The notes beneath the pieces were generated by a model that was not told the DNA's origin, did not search any database, and saw only the letters and a program-made list of their open reading frames with translations. Below are positions 32,380 to 43,348 of a stretch of 64,000 bases of DNA, one piece after another. Numbering within the stretch: the stretch's first letter is position 1; each line of letters opens with the position of its first letter. The stretch is from Butyriboletus loyo (Eukaryota > Basidiomycota > Agaricomycetes > Boletales > Boletaceae), in assembly GCA_038093515.1 (NCBI GenBank), contig JBBPSI010000003.1, positions 124,001 through 188,000 on the forward strand, in the 5' to 3' direction. The translations under genes were made by a program, and so were the position numbers.

Positions 32380-34512
32380 CTAGTTTCTCCCTCCGACTCG
32401 CCTGTAAGTTTCTTGCATGACGTTCAAGAGCGGCTTGTAATCTCGCAGCCTAAAGATCGAAAAGAATGAAATGTTTGAGAACGACCCGGTGAAACATACT
32501 GCTGCATCTTCCGGTCGAAGTGCTCCCTTGGCCATGTTGTGTTTGCCGTATTTGAGTTTCTTGACTCGCGTGGTTTGCGTTTTCTTCCCCGCAGCGCCTT
32601 CCTCAAGGAGAACCTCGCACTCTTCCTGAGTGGCGACATAACCTTGTAGTAGTGAAAAGAACTTGTGGCGGAGGACGAGTTTGATCCTCTCGAGCGCATG
32701 CGCGCTATACCATCCATCTCGTTCCTAATGTGGGTGAGGTGGGAAGGTAGCATTAAATATCGAAATAGCTACATCGCATGTTTCACGCAAGTCTTCCTCG
32801 CTTTCAATCATATCTTTCAGCATGGGGTCATATATGTCACAGAGCTGGAAAGCTGCCGTTTCCTTGGTGAGTGTAACACCATCGAATATATGTGACTTGC
32901 TAGAAAGAAAAAAAAAGGGGGGGAGGGGGTCAACGTTATATATATATATTACCCAGGTAGAAGCAGAATGTTAATCACCGTCGCTCAATATCCACTGCTT
33001 CCTCTTGTTCGACAGACCTGGTGATGTACGTGGCCGCTGATCTCCCTTCTTGTCTCCGGGAGACGATGGAGACCCTTGACATTGGATGATTTGCATTGCG
33101 GAAATAGATGCGCTGATAGCTGTCGAATTTGTGAAGCGATTCAACCATGGTGTTCCCCAATAAATGCTTACAATCGAGCCTCTGGATTCTTTCTTGGGTC
33201 ATATTTGAGTCGGATTAGAGTATCCCTCCAGGGTCCATCCTGGAATGTATAACAAACAAGAGGAAGTAAAGCCTTGGAACTGTAAAACGTGAGACGGCGT
33301 GACAAATGAGGTAAAGAAAGACACCTCACTTGTGTATCTCTCTAACCTCCGCGGGACTGAACTGATTGTATAGGGCAGCACGTGTCCAGATTGGACGGTC
33401 TTGTACCAGCTAGTAGACGTCTTAGTCGTGACGTCAAAAAATACGACGAATTTATACGACCTGGGTGACGCGTTCCAAGAGATCCGGTTTTACTTGATTT
33501 CGGGCTTGTTGCACGGCGGGGATTGGATTTTCCGGGATCTATGGAATGTAAGATGGATATTAAATATTCGAAGACAGCTACCAACATTTAGATCTCCAAA
33601 AGTGACCGTTGCGGGGCCATATCCCTTCCAACGACCCTTGTTTATGAGTCGCTTATGTTCCTCACCAGTTTCTTCGTTGACGACAGTAGTAGCCATTGAA
33701 GCAGAGTTCGGCCTGAAGCTACTTATCGTCAAGCCCATGCTGTGGAGAGAGGGACAAGCGACTTACTTGTAGTTCTGAGGAATGCCCTGACGGCTGAATA
33801 TTGGCGGTGGAATGAGCCTTAAGTTACTCCGTGTGACTAATATTCCACCATGTTTCACAAGGCCGGGATCGAGGTTAGGATCGCCTGCCGAAGAAGAGAG
33901 GACATAATCTTCTTTTTCTTCGGGGATGGTGTACTGCCGGATGGCATCGACTACCAATCAACGGTATGACATCGACGCAATTTATGTAGTCATCCTATCT
34001 CATCTTACCGTCCATTCTGTCCATTGCCAGCCGCAACCGCGCGATAGGGTCCGACATCTCGGGTTGAAACTGATAATCTGCCATGGCTATCCTCATTGTG
34101 AATATCGTCAATAACAATTACAATAGCCAGACTCACTGCGAAATCGAGCGGTCTTCAAAATGATGCCTAATGGTTCTGCAATGTAATCTCCAACGACGCC
34201 ATCATCGTCCACTCGCCGGCGCTTTCTTTTCGTGACCTTGATCAAGATATTGCTGGTCCCGACGACATCTCCTGGTATTGGGTGTGCATAGGGGTTGCCG
34301 TAGCGGAGATTTAACTCCAACAAAGCTTCGCTCCTCGCGGCGGTGCGCTTAAACGCACTCTCGAGCTTGGATGCACCGCCTAGGTTGCGGACTGCTAAGG
34401 GGACAGAAGAATGTTGCACGTAACCTGGATATTCGACTGAATAGAAATGAGTAGCAGGAAGGGGACGCTCTAGCGCCTCAGTTGGCAAAGAGGATGATTG
34501 CTCGGTGTCCAT
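32380..34512 (-). CDS. TFC1: Transcription factor TFIIIC subunit (tau95 / GTF3C5-like)
   Basis: Start at 34512. Exon 1 has THFYSVEYPGYV, then NLGGASKLESAF and RYGNPYAHPI, the N-terminal dimerisation signature of the TFIIIC tau95/GTF3C5 family. Later exons give RPIWTRAALYNQFSPAEVREIHK, a strongly conserved DNA-binding-region motif of this family, and an ERDGWYSAHALERIKL segment near the C-terminus; the last coding exon ends at 32380. The protein binds the A-box/transcription-start side of class III genes as part of TFIIIC and so supports tRNA and 5S transcription by RNA polymerase III. At least eight exons; the middle ones were only partly delimited. Confidence 0.8.
32903..32950. repeat. A/G-rich tract followed by TA dinucleotide repeat
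   Basis: A poly-A/poly-G run passes into a short TA repeat inside the TFIIIC gene, in a stretch that appears to be intronic. Such tracts often vary in length between isolates. Confidence 0.6.
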
Positions 34513-34670
34513 GGCACGGGGTCAAAGTTACGTTGATTAGATAATCATTGCAGAATCAATTAGGATCACGACGACCTGGCCTTGAGCTCAATGAGTGTAG
34601 CCAAGGCAATAATTAATCGTAAAGACATTCAACCGCAGGCAGCTTCATCAGCCTCCCCGGCCATAGCTGA

Positions 34671-35193
34671 TTAACTACCACCCGTCTTCTTCTGCAAATT
34701 CTTCCACGCACTCAAGAGTTCCTGCAAATAGAGGGTAAAAAGCTATAACCGTCCCTACCACGTCCTTTCAACTTACTTGGTCTGCTAGATCAACACCAGC
34801 TTTCTCGAGTTCCTCCTTGAGTTTCTTACCTGCCTTGCGAAATTCCGCACTAGACAAGAGCTGGAACAATTGCATCGTCGTTGGGCCCATGGTTGGGTCA
34901 ACTCCTGTGTATTTATCTCCAATTAATACGGCGGGGGAACGAAACCAAGCACGTGTACCTTTCTCTTGCATGAACTGTTGGATCTCATTCAGCGCTTCCA
35001 CGGCTTCTGGACTACTCAATAATTTTCGGATGGCGGGAAGGTTTGCCACCTCTTCGAAGCTACCCAGGCTCGGGCCAAGCTCTGACGGTCTTTTTATTCT
35101 TGCATGTACCCGTGGTGTAAGTGAAAATGAGCGCTGGCACCGAAATGCGAGGTGTAATGCTGGCCGTCGTGCGAGCAATACGATCGTGTTCAT
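34671..35193 (-). CDS. Small mitochondrial protein, function unknown
   Basis: Two exons, 35193-34777 and 34721-34671; 155 residues. The N-terminus (NTIVLLARRPALHLAFRCQRSF) is basic with no acidic residues, typical of a mitochondrial targeting sequence. The mature part is helical and includes MGPTTMQLFQLLSSAEFRKAG. I do not recognise the family. An upstream ATG at 35232 would add 13 residues but would make a poorer presequence. It is divergent to PSF3 with only 90 bases between the start codons. Confidence 0.65.
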
Positions 35194-35283
35194 GTGGTTG
35201 ATTGTAGACTCGGTGAGAACGAAAAGTTTCACGCCACCGACGCGTCAGGCGCGTGTCCTCCTGGTACCACACTTGTCTTTGCC
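35194..35283. promoter_or_regulatory. Short bidirectional promoter (mitochondrial protein gene / PSF3)
   Basis: Ninety bases separate two divergent start codons, so the promoters must be shared or overlap. No specific element was identified. Confidence 0.45.
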
Positions 35284-36171
35284 ATGGATTACGATTATTT
35301 CTCAATCGACGCGATCCTCGCAGAAAACCAGGTAGGTGTTTTATCGACCTGGTTGACTACCACTGCATAGTCTTGCAGAAAATACAGTGCACCTTCAAGA
35401 TAGATATACTCCGAATGGGGCATCTCGGTGGCGGTTCTGATAATGATGTGTGCTTTCGTCAATCATCCAGGTATCATCACGCTCAGCGAGGGGCTCCAAC
35501 AGATTAAGGCTTTGACAAAGGCTCCACTCCCGATGTGGTTAGCGTACATCTTTCTCTATTCGTAGGTATCTATCTATACCGTCTAGTCGTTCATCCACTC
35601 CATGACCCTGACAGCGACTGGGCTGATGTGGCCACACCGGCAGCCTTTGGTACAAGAGTTAGGAATGCGCTCAGAGCAGAGCCTCGGAGTGTCAAGCTCT
35701 CCTCGCTCGTCGGAGCAGGTGGACTATGGTATGGCTTTGGGAAGATGATCATGGAGATGTGAGCAAATTAGAGTGGATTTCGGGACAGTCATACTAATTT
35801 TAATTTTTAGATTGTCAGAAGAACAGAGCCTTGAATTGGGGGCAGTCCTGACGCAGGTGTGTAGACGTTGTGTGAGGTTATATGTCTTGGCTCGGACGAG
35901 GTCCTCCAACAGACGTTCCGTGGGCGTCTCACAGAAGCAATCGATCAAGCACAGCATTTTGCAGCCCTGGGTCCTGTAGGAAGTGGAGGGACCGGCAGCG
36001 ACGCGACGCAATCATTTAGAGAAGGCCTGGACGGGACAGAAAGAGAACGTAAAGTCGAGCTTTCCGATCCAATCACGTAGCGCTGATGCGTTCGCAGTAT
36101 TCCTATTAGCACAAGAAAGCGCCAGACAAGCAAAACGTTGGTACGAAGGAAGTGACAAAGCACGCCGGTGA
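35284..36171 (+). CDS. PSF3: GINS complex subunit Psf3 (DNA replication)
   Basis: Seven exons: 35284-35331, 35379-35447, 35503-35561, 35615-35758, 35811-35856, 35913-36048, 36098-36171; 191 residues. Motifs: DYDYFSIDAILAENQK, LGGGSDNDIKALTKAPLPMWLAYI, RVRNALRAEP and the C-terminal RWYEGSDKARR. The length and order equal those of Psf3 in other fungi. Psf3 joins Sld5, Psf1 and Psf2 in the ring-like GINS complex that binds Cdc45 and Mcm2-7 to form the replicative helicase. All splice junctions keep frame. Confidence 0.93.
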
Positions 36172-36215
36172 ATGACTTGTATTTTAAAATGAGAGCCTTG
36201 ATCGTACATTTTAGA

Positions 36216-36541
36216 TCACTGGTCTTTCTTCTGAGCGACCTCATTCGAGGAGACGGGCAGCCTTCTTAGCTCTTGCACGAACCTGCAGTACCCTAAGCAC
36301 CGGCGTCACAAGGAGGAATGCAGATGTACCATTTCACGCTTGCCCATAGAGCAATCTCGATCGCCATTAGGATAAAGAAGTGGACATTGCCATTCGTGAG
36401 GTGTGCCGACCAGGCGAAGACCAAAAAGAGAACAGCAAAGGCACAGTCGACTGCCAGCAAAAACGAGGGATGTAAGGAAGAGCCTGGCTTCAGAACAAAG
36501 GAAAAGAATGTTGATACACCGGCGTCGGATTCAGATGGCAT
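36216..36541 (-). CDS. PKR1: Pkr1-like ER membrane protein (V-ATPase assembly factor)
   Basis: Two exons, 36541-36330 and 36282-36216; 92 residues. It opens with a short acidic segment, then SFVLKPGSSLHPSFLLAV, two hydrophobic helices (AVDCAFAVLFLVFAW and FFILMAIEIALWASVKW) and a basic tail (FVQELRRLP ... QKKDQ). Length, the F-x-PGSS/T-x-xP pattern before helix 1 and W-F-V-x-EL after helix 2 agree with yeast Pkr1, which helps assemble the V0 sector of the vacuolar ATPase in the ER. The assignment rests on this pattern; sequence identity in such short membrane proteins is weak. Confidence 0.75.
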
Positions 36542-36618
36542 GTTATGGACGAGAGACAGTGGATGGATGCAAACATTAATCAACAACACTACAGCAAATA
36601 TTCTCTCTCGACTTCTTC

Positions 36619-37548
36619 TCAATCAAGTTTTTCCCGATACCATCCAGGGCAAAGACAGATATTTGTGGGTCCAACTCGGCTTGTCCGTGTACTGGACGCG
36701 AGGATGAGCCAAGTTATGGTACGAATCCGAAAGTCCGACTGACATAATGTGCCCGACAATTCGAAATACTTTTCAGCGAAAAATAACACAGACTCTGGTC
36801 TAGGAGCATCCTCGGCTTCATCACGCTCGTCGAAAGCACTCCTGGGCGGTGTCCGAAGTATAGGAAGTTTGAGGTGATCTAGCTGAGTGTCGAAAACCAC
36901 AAGGCTCGTAGGCGACGAGCTGCGTCTGTGGGTGCACCCTCTAAGAAGGGGGGAGATAACATACATCCAAGACTGCAACGACAGATACTCGATGGTTGAA
37001 AGTGCATGAGTGATCAGCAAGAGATAAGAGGATACCGTGTGCCTTGTGCGGTATCTCAATGGGCTGAGGATCACTGGTGACAAGGACGGAGACTTACTCT
37101 CCTTGCCCGGACAAGAAATACGCAGAAGGTTCGTGCAATACCAATAGAGTGGGTGCACGATCAAGTGTCACTTTCGGATCGACCGGGACAGTTGGCGAGG
37201 AAACATCGTGTGTGCGGAGCATGGCAAGGACCGCGACGAGGTGTTTGGGGCTAGGGGGATAGCTGTGGAAGAGGGTGTCACTCGGACGGAGCATAGGTGA
37301 TGAAATCAAGCGGCGAACAAGACGGTGACCCTCGAGCTCATGCTTGCCACTGAGCCGGTTGTGGAGTGTGTGTTGAGCCATTCATCGCTGTGGTTCTGGA
37401 GAGCTTGCAAGAGGGAGTCGCGGGATGGGGTGATGAGTATTGCGTGATGTGGTGGTGGGACGGAGAGGGAGAGGTGAATGGGTGCGGAGGGGTGATAAGG
37501 GCCATGTATGAGAACGGACTTGAACTGGGACAGGGACGAGAGGCGCAT
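36619..37548 (-). CDS. RecA-fold-like protein resembling the Shu-complex factor SWSAP1 (tentative)
   Basis: Start ATG at 37548; at least four exons with junctions at F-Y-P-P, GQGE-HTV and SWI-RSS. Order seen: VLIHGPYHPSAP (position of a P-loop, degenerate), ILITPSRDSLLQALQ, VFYPPSPKHLVAVLAMLR, then APTLLVLHEPSAYFL (Walker-B-like), HTVSSYLLLITHALSTI, TSLVVFDTQLDHLKLPIL and a last FAEKYFE. The same spacing of YPPS, hydrophobic strand, S/AYL helix and QRYF/EKYF occurs in human SWSAP1, a partner of SWS1 in homologous recombination. The P-loop lysine is absent. The exact 3' end is uncertain (36619 if the last exon reads through). Function inferred only. Confidence 0.5.
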
Positions 37549-37636
37549 CGTCACGCGTCACGTGTGCCAGCCATCAAGCTGTGGTCTATATTCTGCTCCA
37601 TCATGCATCATGTCCTATCCTCTCTCTTGACCCCCC

Positions 37637-39707
37637 ATGTCCGTCCTCTCCACAATCCCATATGCCGCTGCGCTCTTCCTCGACTCCGCCCACTTGACCG
37701 CCCAGTTTATCCCAGTCCCTTGGCTCGCTCCAGCCATCGGCCTGCTCAATACCCTCATCACCATGATCGGTCAGGCCCGTGCTAACAAGTATCTCATTAT
37801 CCGTCTCCTTAAGTCGAGATCTCTTACCGGCCACTAGGAACGCCTTGAAGCAGCTCCAGGATCGCTGCATCAGCTTCTTGGTCGTCGTTCGACAGAACGG
37901 CAATGATGCACCTCCGCCAGAACAGCAGAGATTGACCGCTGGCGTTCAGAGGTCTCGTCTTCATGCACCCCGCACATCTGTTGACTCTGATTACAGGCCC
38001 ACAGCACACTCCGTAACATTGTCGACCGTCTGGACAAGTGGTGCTCGAAAGGCTCGTTCGAGCTTTTCATCAAGCAAGCCGATCTGGCGACCGTGATCCA
38101 GGACTGTCACATGGAAATCAACGATAGCTTGACGAAACTCCAAGTGTGTCCAAAATATCACATTCTTCTCTGGCTGATCCCTCGCCCTAGCTCACTGCAG
38201 CATTTGACACCGCGGTTTGGCAGTCCGAGTTCAAGGCAAATAACGAACGCGACCAAGTAGAAATTCTACACTATCTCTCTGATATCAAGAATACCCAGTC
38301 GATCATTGCGATGACCCAGCATCAACAAAGCGCTGATATAAAGGCTATCATGGCGCTAATGCAACAGGTGCGTGGATGGCGTCTGTCCGTTTTTGGTTCT
38401 GTCCCAACCCTTTTATCCGCTCGCAGAATCTCTCCATCATTCCCGGTCATGATACCCAAGGACTCGGGACTAACTTGTATCGAATACAAAAGTCTACCGG
38501 AAAACTACTCGCGAACATGCATTTACAACGGGGGGAAGTACACCGACTTGGCCAGTACCCCGTCAGTGGGACAGGTTCCATGGATATCTGGGAGGGACTA
38601 TACCTAAATGAAGAAAAGGTCGCCATCAAGATCTTGCGTGCCGTTCATTCTTCTCCTAAGAGTTTACAGGTATGCCTCCATAGACACTGGTACATGTATT
38701 TGCATCAACGTTTTACCAGCGATTTAGACGTGAAGTCGACATCTGGAATTGGGTATGGGAAAACGATCAAGGACGCCACATTCTCCCCCTCTACGGGTTT
38801 TGCCAGAACGATGGGCCGTTCCCGTGCGTCTCTTTTGTCATGGGAGTAAGCTTCGCCTGACGTCTGCGATAGCTATGTCGTCAGTCCATGGCACCCGAAT
38901 GGAACGGCTGATAAGTATGTCGCCCTTTTCCCCGACGTTGATCACCTTGCATTGGTCAGTCACGATGCTTTAATTGCTATCGACCTGGTTCACTGGGTAA
39001 TTCTATAGATTCGAGGCATCAGTGCAGGTGTTCATGTTCTGCATACCTTGAACCCACCCATTGTTCACGGGGATTTGAAAGGGGTGAGTGTCGACCCTCC
39101 CACATATATTCACACCTAACATGTACTCCGATAGGCTAACATCATCATAAATGCCGCTGGCAACCCACTCCTTGCAGACTTTGGTTTCTCTAGAGTACGC
39201 CGCAGGCATTATGGGAATCTAACTCCCGTTGTAATCCACCTTTATCAGGTTGTAGAAGATATAACTGGCGTGCCCTTTACACAGTCTGCTGGGTGAGCAT
39301 CGTCTTGCGAGAATTTATTTTTTCAACATGCCGATGCTTGATTTTAGAGTCTCGAACTCTCAAAGGTGGCTGGCACCTGAGCTGTGCTTCGACAAGGGCA
39401 GGCTCACCATGGCCGCTGACGTCTATGCATTCGGAATGATAATGCTAGAGGTATATCGGTTTCTTGGTGTCGAGTCAAGTTCCTAATCTCTTCTGAGCAG
39501 CTAATGACACACGCAATGCCTTGGGCGACCGTCAGACACACCACACAAGTCATCATCAAGGTGGCTTCAGGCGAAAAGCCCCCTAGACCTCGTGATGACG
39601 CTACCATTGCGAGAGGACTCGACAATCATCTCTGGGAGGTCATGCAAAAGTGCTGGGATGAAGCAGAGACCCGGCCAACTGTGACAGAGATTATGCAGAT
39701 GCTATGA
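37637..39707 (+). CDS. TKL-like protein kinase with MLKL-type N-terminal domain
   Basis: First exon 37637-37788, second from 37838; about ten exons in all. Residues 1-180 form a helical region with [43 protein letters not shown] and [17 protein letters not shown], the pattern of the MLKL/HeLo-like four-helix N-terminal domain. The kinase domain follows: a Gly-rich loop region ([10 protein letters not shown]), VAIKILRAV (Lys), FRREVDIW (alpha-C Glu), [43 protein letters not shown] and [13 protein letters not shown] replaces HRD in the catalytic loop, as in many agaricomycete TKL-like kinases. A membrane-acting or cell-death role is possible by analogy with MLKL but unproven. Confidence 0.82.
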
Positions 39708-39816
39708 GGAGGGATCATGTAATTAGCCATCCCAACGAGGTATTTACAATTGTTTACCTAAGGTGTAGCTGGCCAATCCTAGCTAGTCGGTCGCTGCGTT
39801 CTGCGCGAGCTTGAAC

Positions 39817-41360
39817 ATGTACCCATTCGCGTCCTATGTCTTACGAAGTTATTACAAGGCAACTGGTTGGAACGAAGATAATCTTTATGCTAATCTGACC
39901 CGGTCTTCCAGCGGTAGGTCCCCTTGTATAGCCTTTCTTTCTATCCTGAAGTCTCGAGACAGCTATACTGGATTTCAACGTCCCGCGTGGATTACACCTT
40001 TCTATATCAAAGTCGCCAAATCCGCTCTTCAGCACGTCGTATTCCATGAATGCCATGCCGTCGCTCAATGGCTCGGTGGGATATATCTTTACTTCGTGCG
40101 AGCTAGACATCAAGAACTCTGGGGACATCCGTTTCAAGGACATGATCGAGCGGTTTAAATTATATAACCAACCCAGACGACCAGAAGGAAAGGAGGAATG
40201 GCTGGCCGGCCAGCGTGTTGACTCGCGGGGCATGTATCCATTCGCTACTCTTTGCAGTTGTCACCTTGAGACGTTGACCGACAGGTTCCTGCGACAGATT
40301 ATCTCCTCTATGGTCGTCTATACCTTCCTTCCGGTCGATTGGATGCGTTGTATTCGACCCGGCTATCATCTACTGTACAGGCGCTGGTGGCAGCTATCTC
40401 CGACCCGCGATCCAGCCTCACCGGAGAGGGGAGAGCGCGTGGGGAGAATGTGAGTAATATCATGTTCAACCTGCAGCACGACATCGGAAAGTGGTGCACA
40501 GAGTACACCTGGAGTGCCGAGGATGGAATGTGGGGAGTGCGCGTGTTGCATAATTTTGGCAGGCTCGGCAACTCCGTGGAGCCTTCCGAGGATTCTAGCT
40601 CTTCGGTTGGTCCCCGGCCAAAACGCGTGGACGAGGAAGATGCTACTGGCGGTGGACTCAAGGGTCGTGTATCCGCAGGAGCAGAATTTTATATCAGTGC
40701 AAAGGAGAAGAGTGCGGGAGGTACGAAGATCACTCTGTTTTGACCAGAGTATACTTAGTCTTTTCTTTGCAGTGTCTACCGGAATTCGGTTTACGACACT
40801 CTCAGATTTGTCTACTCCTTCATCGCAGACGCAGTCATCTTCATCTCCCGCACCTCGTGGACCGCCGTCTCAGCCACCTACCACAATTACAGCCCTGTTC
40901 AATCCAATGATGGGCCATGTTTCAGCCGCATATGCCGCCAAAGTCTCACGAGACCTTTCTTTGTGCTCAAGGTTTGACTTCAATGTCTACAGCTATGATA
41001 GCGAGTGGACCATGGGGGCAGAATGGTGGATGCGGCGTGCCCTCTCGCAACCGATCTCGGACAGCGATTCTTCTCGGTCTCCAGATAACGAGTCAAGTTA
41101 TCCTCAACAAGCGTTGCATCACTCGGCGTCAGACGTCCGAGGGGTTGTGAAAACCAGGATATCAACCAACAATGTTTGTTGCATTCGTTCCTTGTGCTAG
41201 TGTACTGTGCCATTCAACCCTTTCATAGACTGTTTCGTTGTTATGGGAAGGACGCCTGAAGCAAATGCTGGTCAGCTTGGGTGTTGTTTCGGACCTATCA
41301 AGCCGGTCGAAACCTATCAAAGCCATCGGACTCGAACTGTCGTATTTCAGCACAGGATAA
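39817..41360 (+). CDS. MDM10: ERMES complex subunit Mdm10 (mitochondrial outer membrane beta-barrel)
   Basis: Five exons: 39817-39913, 39963-40229, 40298-40720, 40773-41173, 41229-41360; 439 residues. The start is YPFASYVLRSYYKATGWNE, followed by AILDFNVPRGL, NAMPSLNGSVGYIFTS, RFKDMIERFKLYNQPRRPEG, NLQHDIGKWCTEYTWSAEDGMWG and the C-terminal PIKAIGLELSYFS beta-signal region. Mdm10 is a 19-strand barrel that joins Mmm1, Mdm12 and Mdm34 in the ER-mitochondria tether and also helps the SAM complex. Intron 2 begins with GC rather than GT. It lies 110 bases downstream of the kinase gene on the same strand. Confidence 0.95.
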
Positions 41361-41617
41361 GGCTTTCATACACATCCAAATTATCTGTGCCGACGAATAA
41401 GAGTTTAGTAACGTATGGTGCACACGCCCCAGCTCATTGAGAACAAAATACAGGTATGTCAAGCGTGAACGGAGCAGGGATGAAGTGGGTATATGTTTGG
41501 AACTAGGTACGACGAGATCAAGATTTACTTATGCATCCGAAGAGCATGAATATGAAGCAAGTATTCAACACTTAACAGCAGTGTGTATAGATCAGGATGT
41601 GAGTCGCAAGTCAAATT

Positions 41618-43348
41618 TCATGATGAGATGGTAGAGTTTTTCTTGACGGGAATTGATTGTATGCGGGGAGTGGGTCCAGGTCCGCCAATCGTGCGGGCCA
41701 ACCTAGAAATCGCTTCACCCGTTATAACAGGACGGGAAGCCTGAGGTGGTCGCGGGCCTGCACCACCGGCAGGTGTGGAATGATTCCGAGAATGAGTGTA
41801 AACGTGTTTTCCAAGGGGCGAGGAGGTACCTGATCGACCATGTCGTTGAGACACCATACCTGGAGGGGTAGTATGTAACTGACGCATTTCGGGTCGACCT
41901 TCCGTTTGCGACCGTGAGTGGGTGTGGGTGATAGTAGAAGGGTGACTGGACAGAAGGCTAGGGGCCGAATGGGACTCCGGTAAACCAGGTATAAGTGCGT
42001 GGATCGAAGCAGTAAGACCTCGTTCACTAGAGGACCCACTAGACACTTTCTCCAATGCGAGATGTTCATCCGCGGTCGGCGCATGAATTGACTCAGATAA
42101 TCCCTCGGTTTTTGTCGTAAACGCATCTTCCTCCGCAACAGACACGGGAGGTTTCGGTGGAAGATTGGAAGGTTTGCTGATTGATCTACCTCGGGCACGC
42201 AAACTTTCCATAGCTGCGACAGGTTTGGGTGGAAGGGAAGGATGTAATGGAATTTTTCCATCGAAGTGTGTGTGTGATGAGGATTCCTCCACAGCTGTAG
42301 GCACTACATCACATTGTTCTGAAGGCTTCTCAGCGGTGCACGGCATAATAGCCGCTCCTTTCGTAGGACTAGGCGGTGACGGGGGTTGGATGGGCGACTC
42401 TTTTACTTGCCTAGGTTGAGCATCATAAGTTTCCATCTCCTGTTCTTCGTCTCGGTGAACCTCTGAATTTGGCTCCGGCAGTGGTTTGAGAGTATCTACT
42501 AGGATCGGGGAAATCTCCTCGCTCTGATCTTCATCGCGGTTTACATTGGTGTGTGTTGTTGTTGTAACACCCCAGTCGTCGAGATCTGGTAGGGAGTCGT
42601 CTTCATCACCAGCCCAGTCGATGTGGCTACCAGGAGTCGTCGGACGATTTTCAGCCATTGCGACAGCTCTGACACGTTCCACCAACGCATCGATGTCATG
42701 GCGAATCTCTGCCTCGTGAGCGGCCACGAGGTGTGGTGGGACATCCTTGCGCATAACCGTCTGGGACGCAGGTGTGGAGCCACCCCGTGACCTTTGTGTT
42801 TTGATAGCATTTGGCAGAGGAGGCGGCTTCGTGGTTATGGTGGAGCCCTTCCCTGGCTGAGGGCGACGTCGACGGTTAGTAGATCGAGAGGGCGTAGGTG
42901 GGGCTGTCTGGGAGGTTTCGGGAGGAGAGGCGGGTGCGACCACGACGGCAGGGACAGCTCGAGATTGTTTGCGGGATCCCGGTTTAGGCCGACCACCGCG
43001 CTCAACGGAACCTTTGCCAGCCTTCTCTGATATACCATTCTGTGTCGTGGTAGTGGAAGTTGACACGGGAGGCTTGTGCGAGAGAGAGAGTACTTTTGGT
43101 GACGGAGATGGTGTGCTGTTGGCTGTGTCCGAGCGACTGCCACCTTTCTGGCCCGAGCTATTTGGTGGATGGCCTCCACCTCGACCGCCCCTGACACCAC
43201 TACCTCGACTACCCCTTCCCCGGCTAATTCCACGGAAAGCTGACCCTGGTTCGCCTGCCCTCAGAGTGCTCCAGTCTCTGCTACGAGGAGAGCCTTGTGC
43301 AGAGGGGTTTGGGCTGCCTGGTACGGTCCGGGAAGCTGACGAGGCCAT
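41618..43348 (-). CDS. Large intronless RGG-rich disordered protein, function unknown
   Basis: A single 576-residue frame with an N-terminal RGG/RG cluster (RGISRGRGSRGSGVRGGRGG), basic Ser/Pro-rich stretches, a helical island (HLVAAHEAEIRHDIDALVE) followed by HIDWAGDEDDSLPDLDDWG, and a long Ser/His/Pro-rich tail ending ISRLARTIGG. RGG clusters usually bind RNA; the acidic DLDDW motif looks like a short interaction site. No introns, unlike most neighbours. A role in mRNA metabolism is inferred. The open frame is far too long to be chance, so the gene is likely real. Confidence 0.65.
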   Translation of the reverse strand: MASSASRTVPGSPNPSAQGSPRSRDWSTLRAGEPGSAFRGISRGRGSRGSGVRGGRGGGHPPNSSGQKGGSRSDTANSTPSPSPKVLSLSHKPPVSTSTTTTQNGISEKAGKGSVERGGRPKPGSRKQSRAVPAVVVAPASPPETSQTAPPTPSRSTNRRRRPQPGKGSTITTKPPPLPNAIKTQRSRGGSTPASQTVMRKDVPPHLVAAHEAEIRHDIDALVERVRAVAMAENRPTTPGSHIDWAGDEDDSLPDLDDWGVTTTTHTNVNRDEDQSEEISPILVDTLKPLPEPNSEVHRDEEQEMETYDAQPRQVKESPIQPPSPPSPTKGAAIMPCTAEKPSEQCDVVPTAVEESSSHTHFDGKIPLHPSLPPKPVAAMESLRARGRSISKPSNLPPKPPVSVAEEDAFTTKTEGLSESIHAPTADEHLALEKVSSGSSSERGLTASIHALIPGLPESHSAPSLLSSHPSTITHTHSRSQTEGRPEMRQLHTTPPGMVSQRHGRSGTSSPLGKHVYTHSRNHSTPAGGAGPRPPQASRPVITGEAISRLARTIGGPGPTPRIQSIPVKKNSTISS

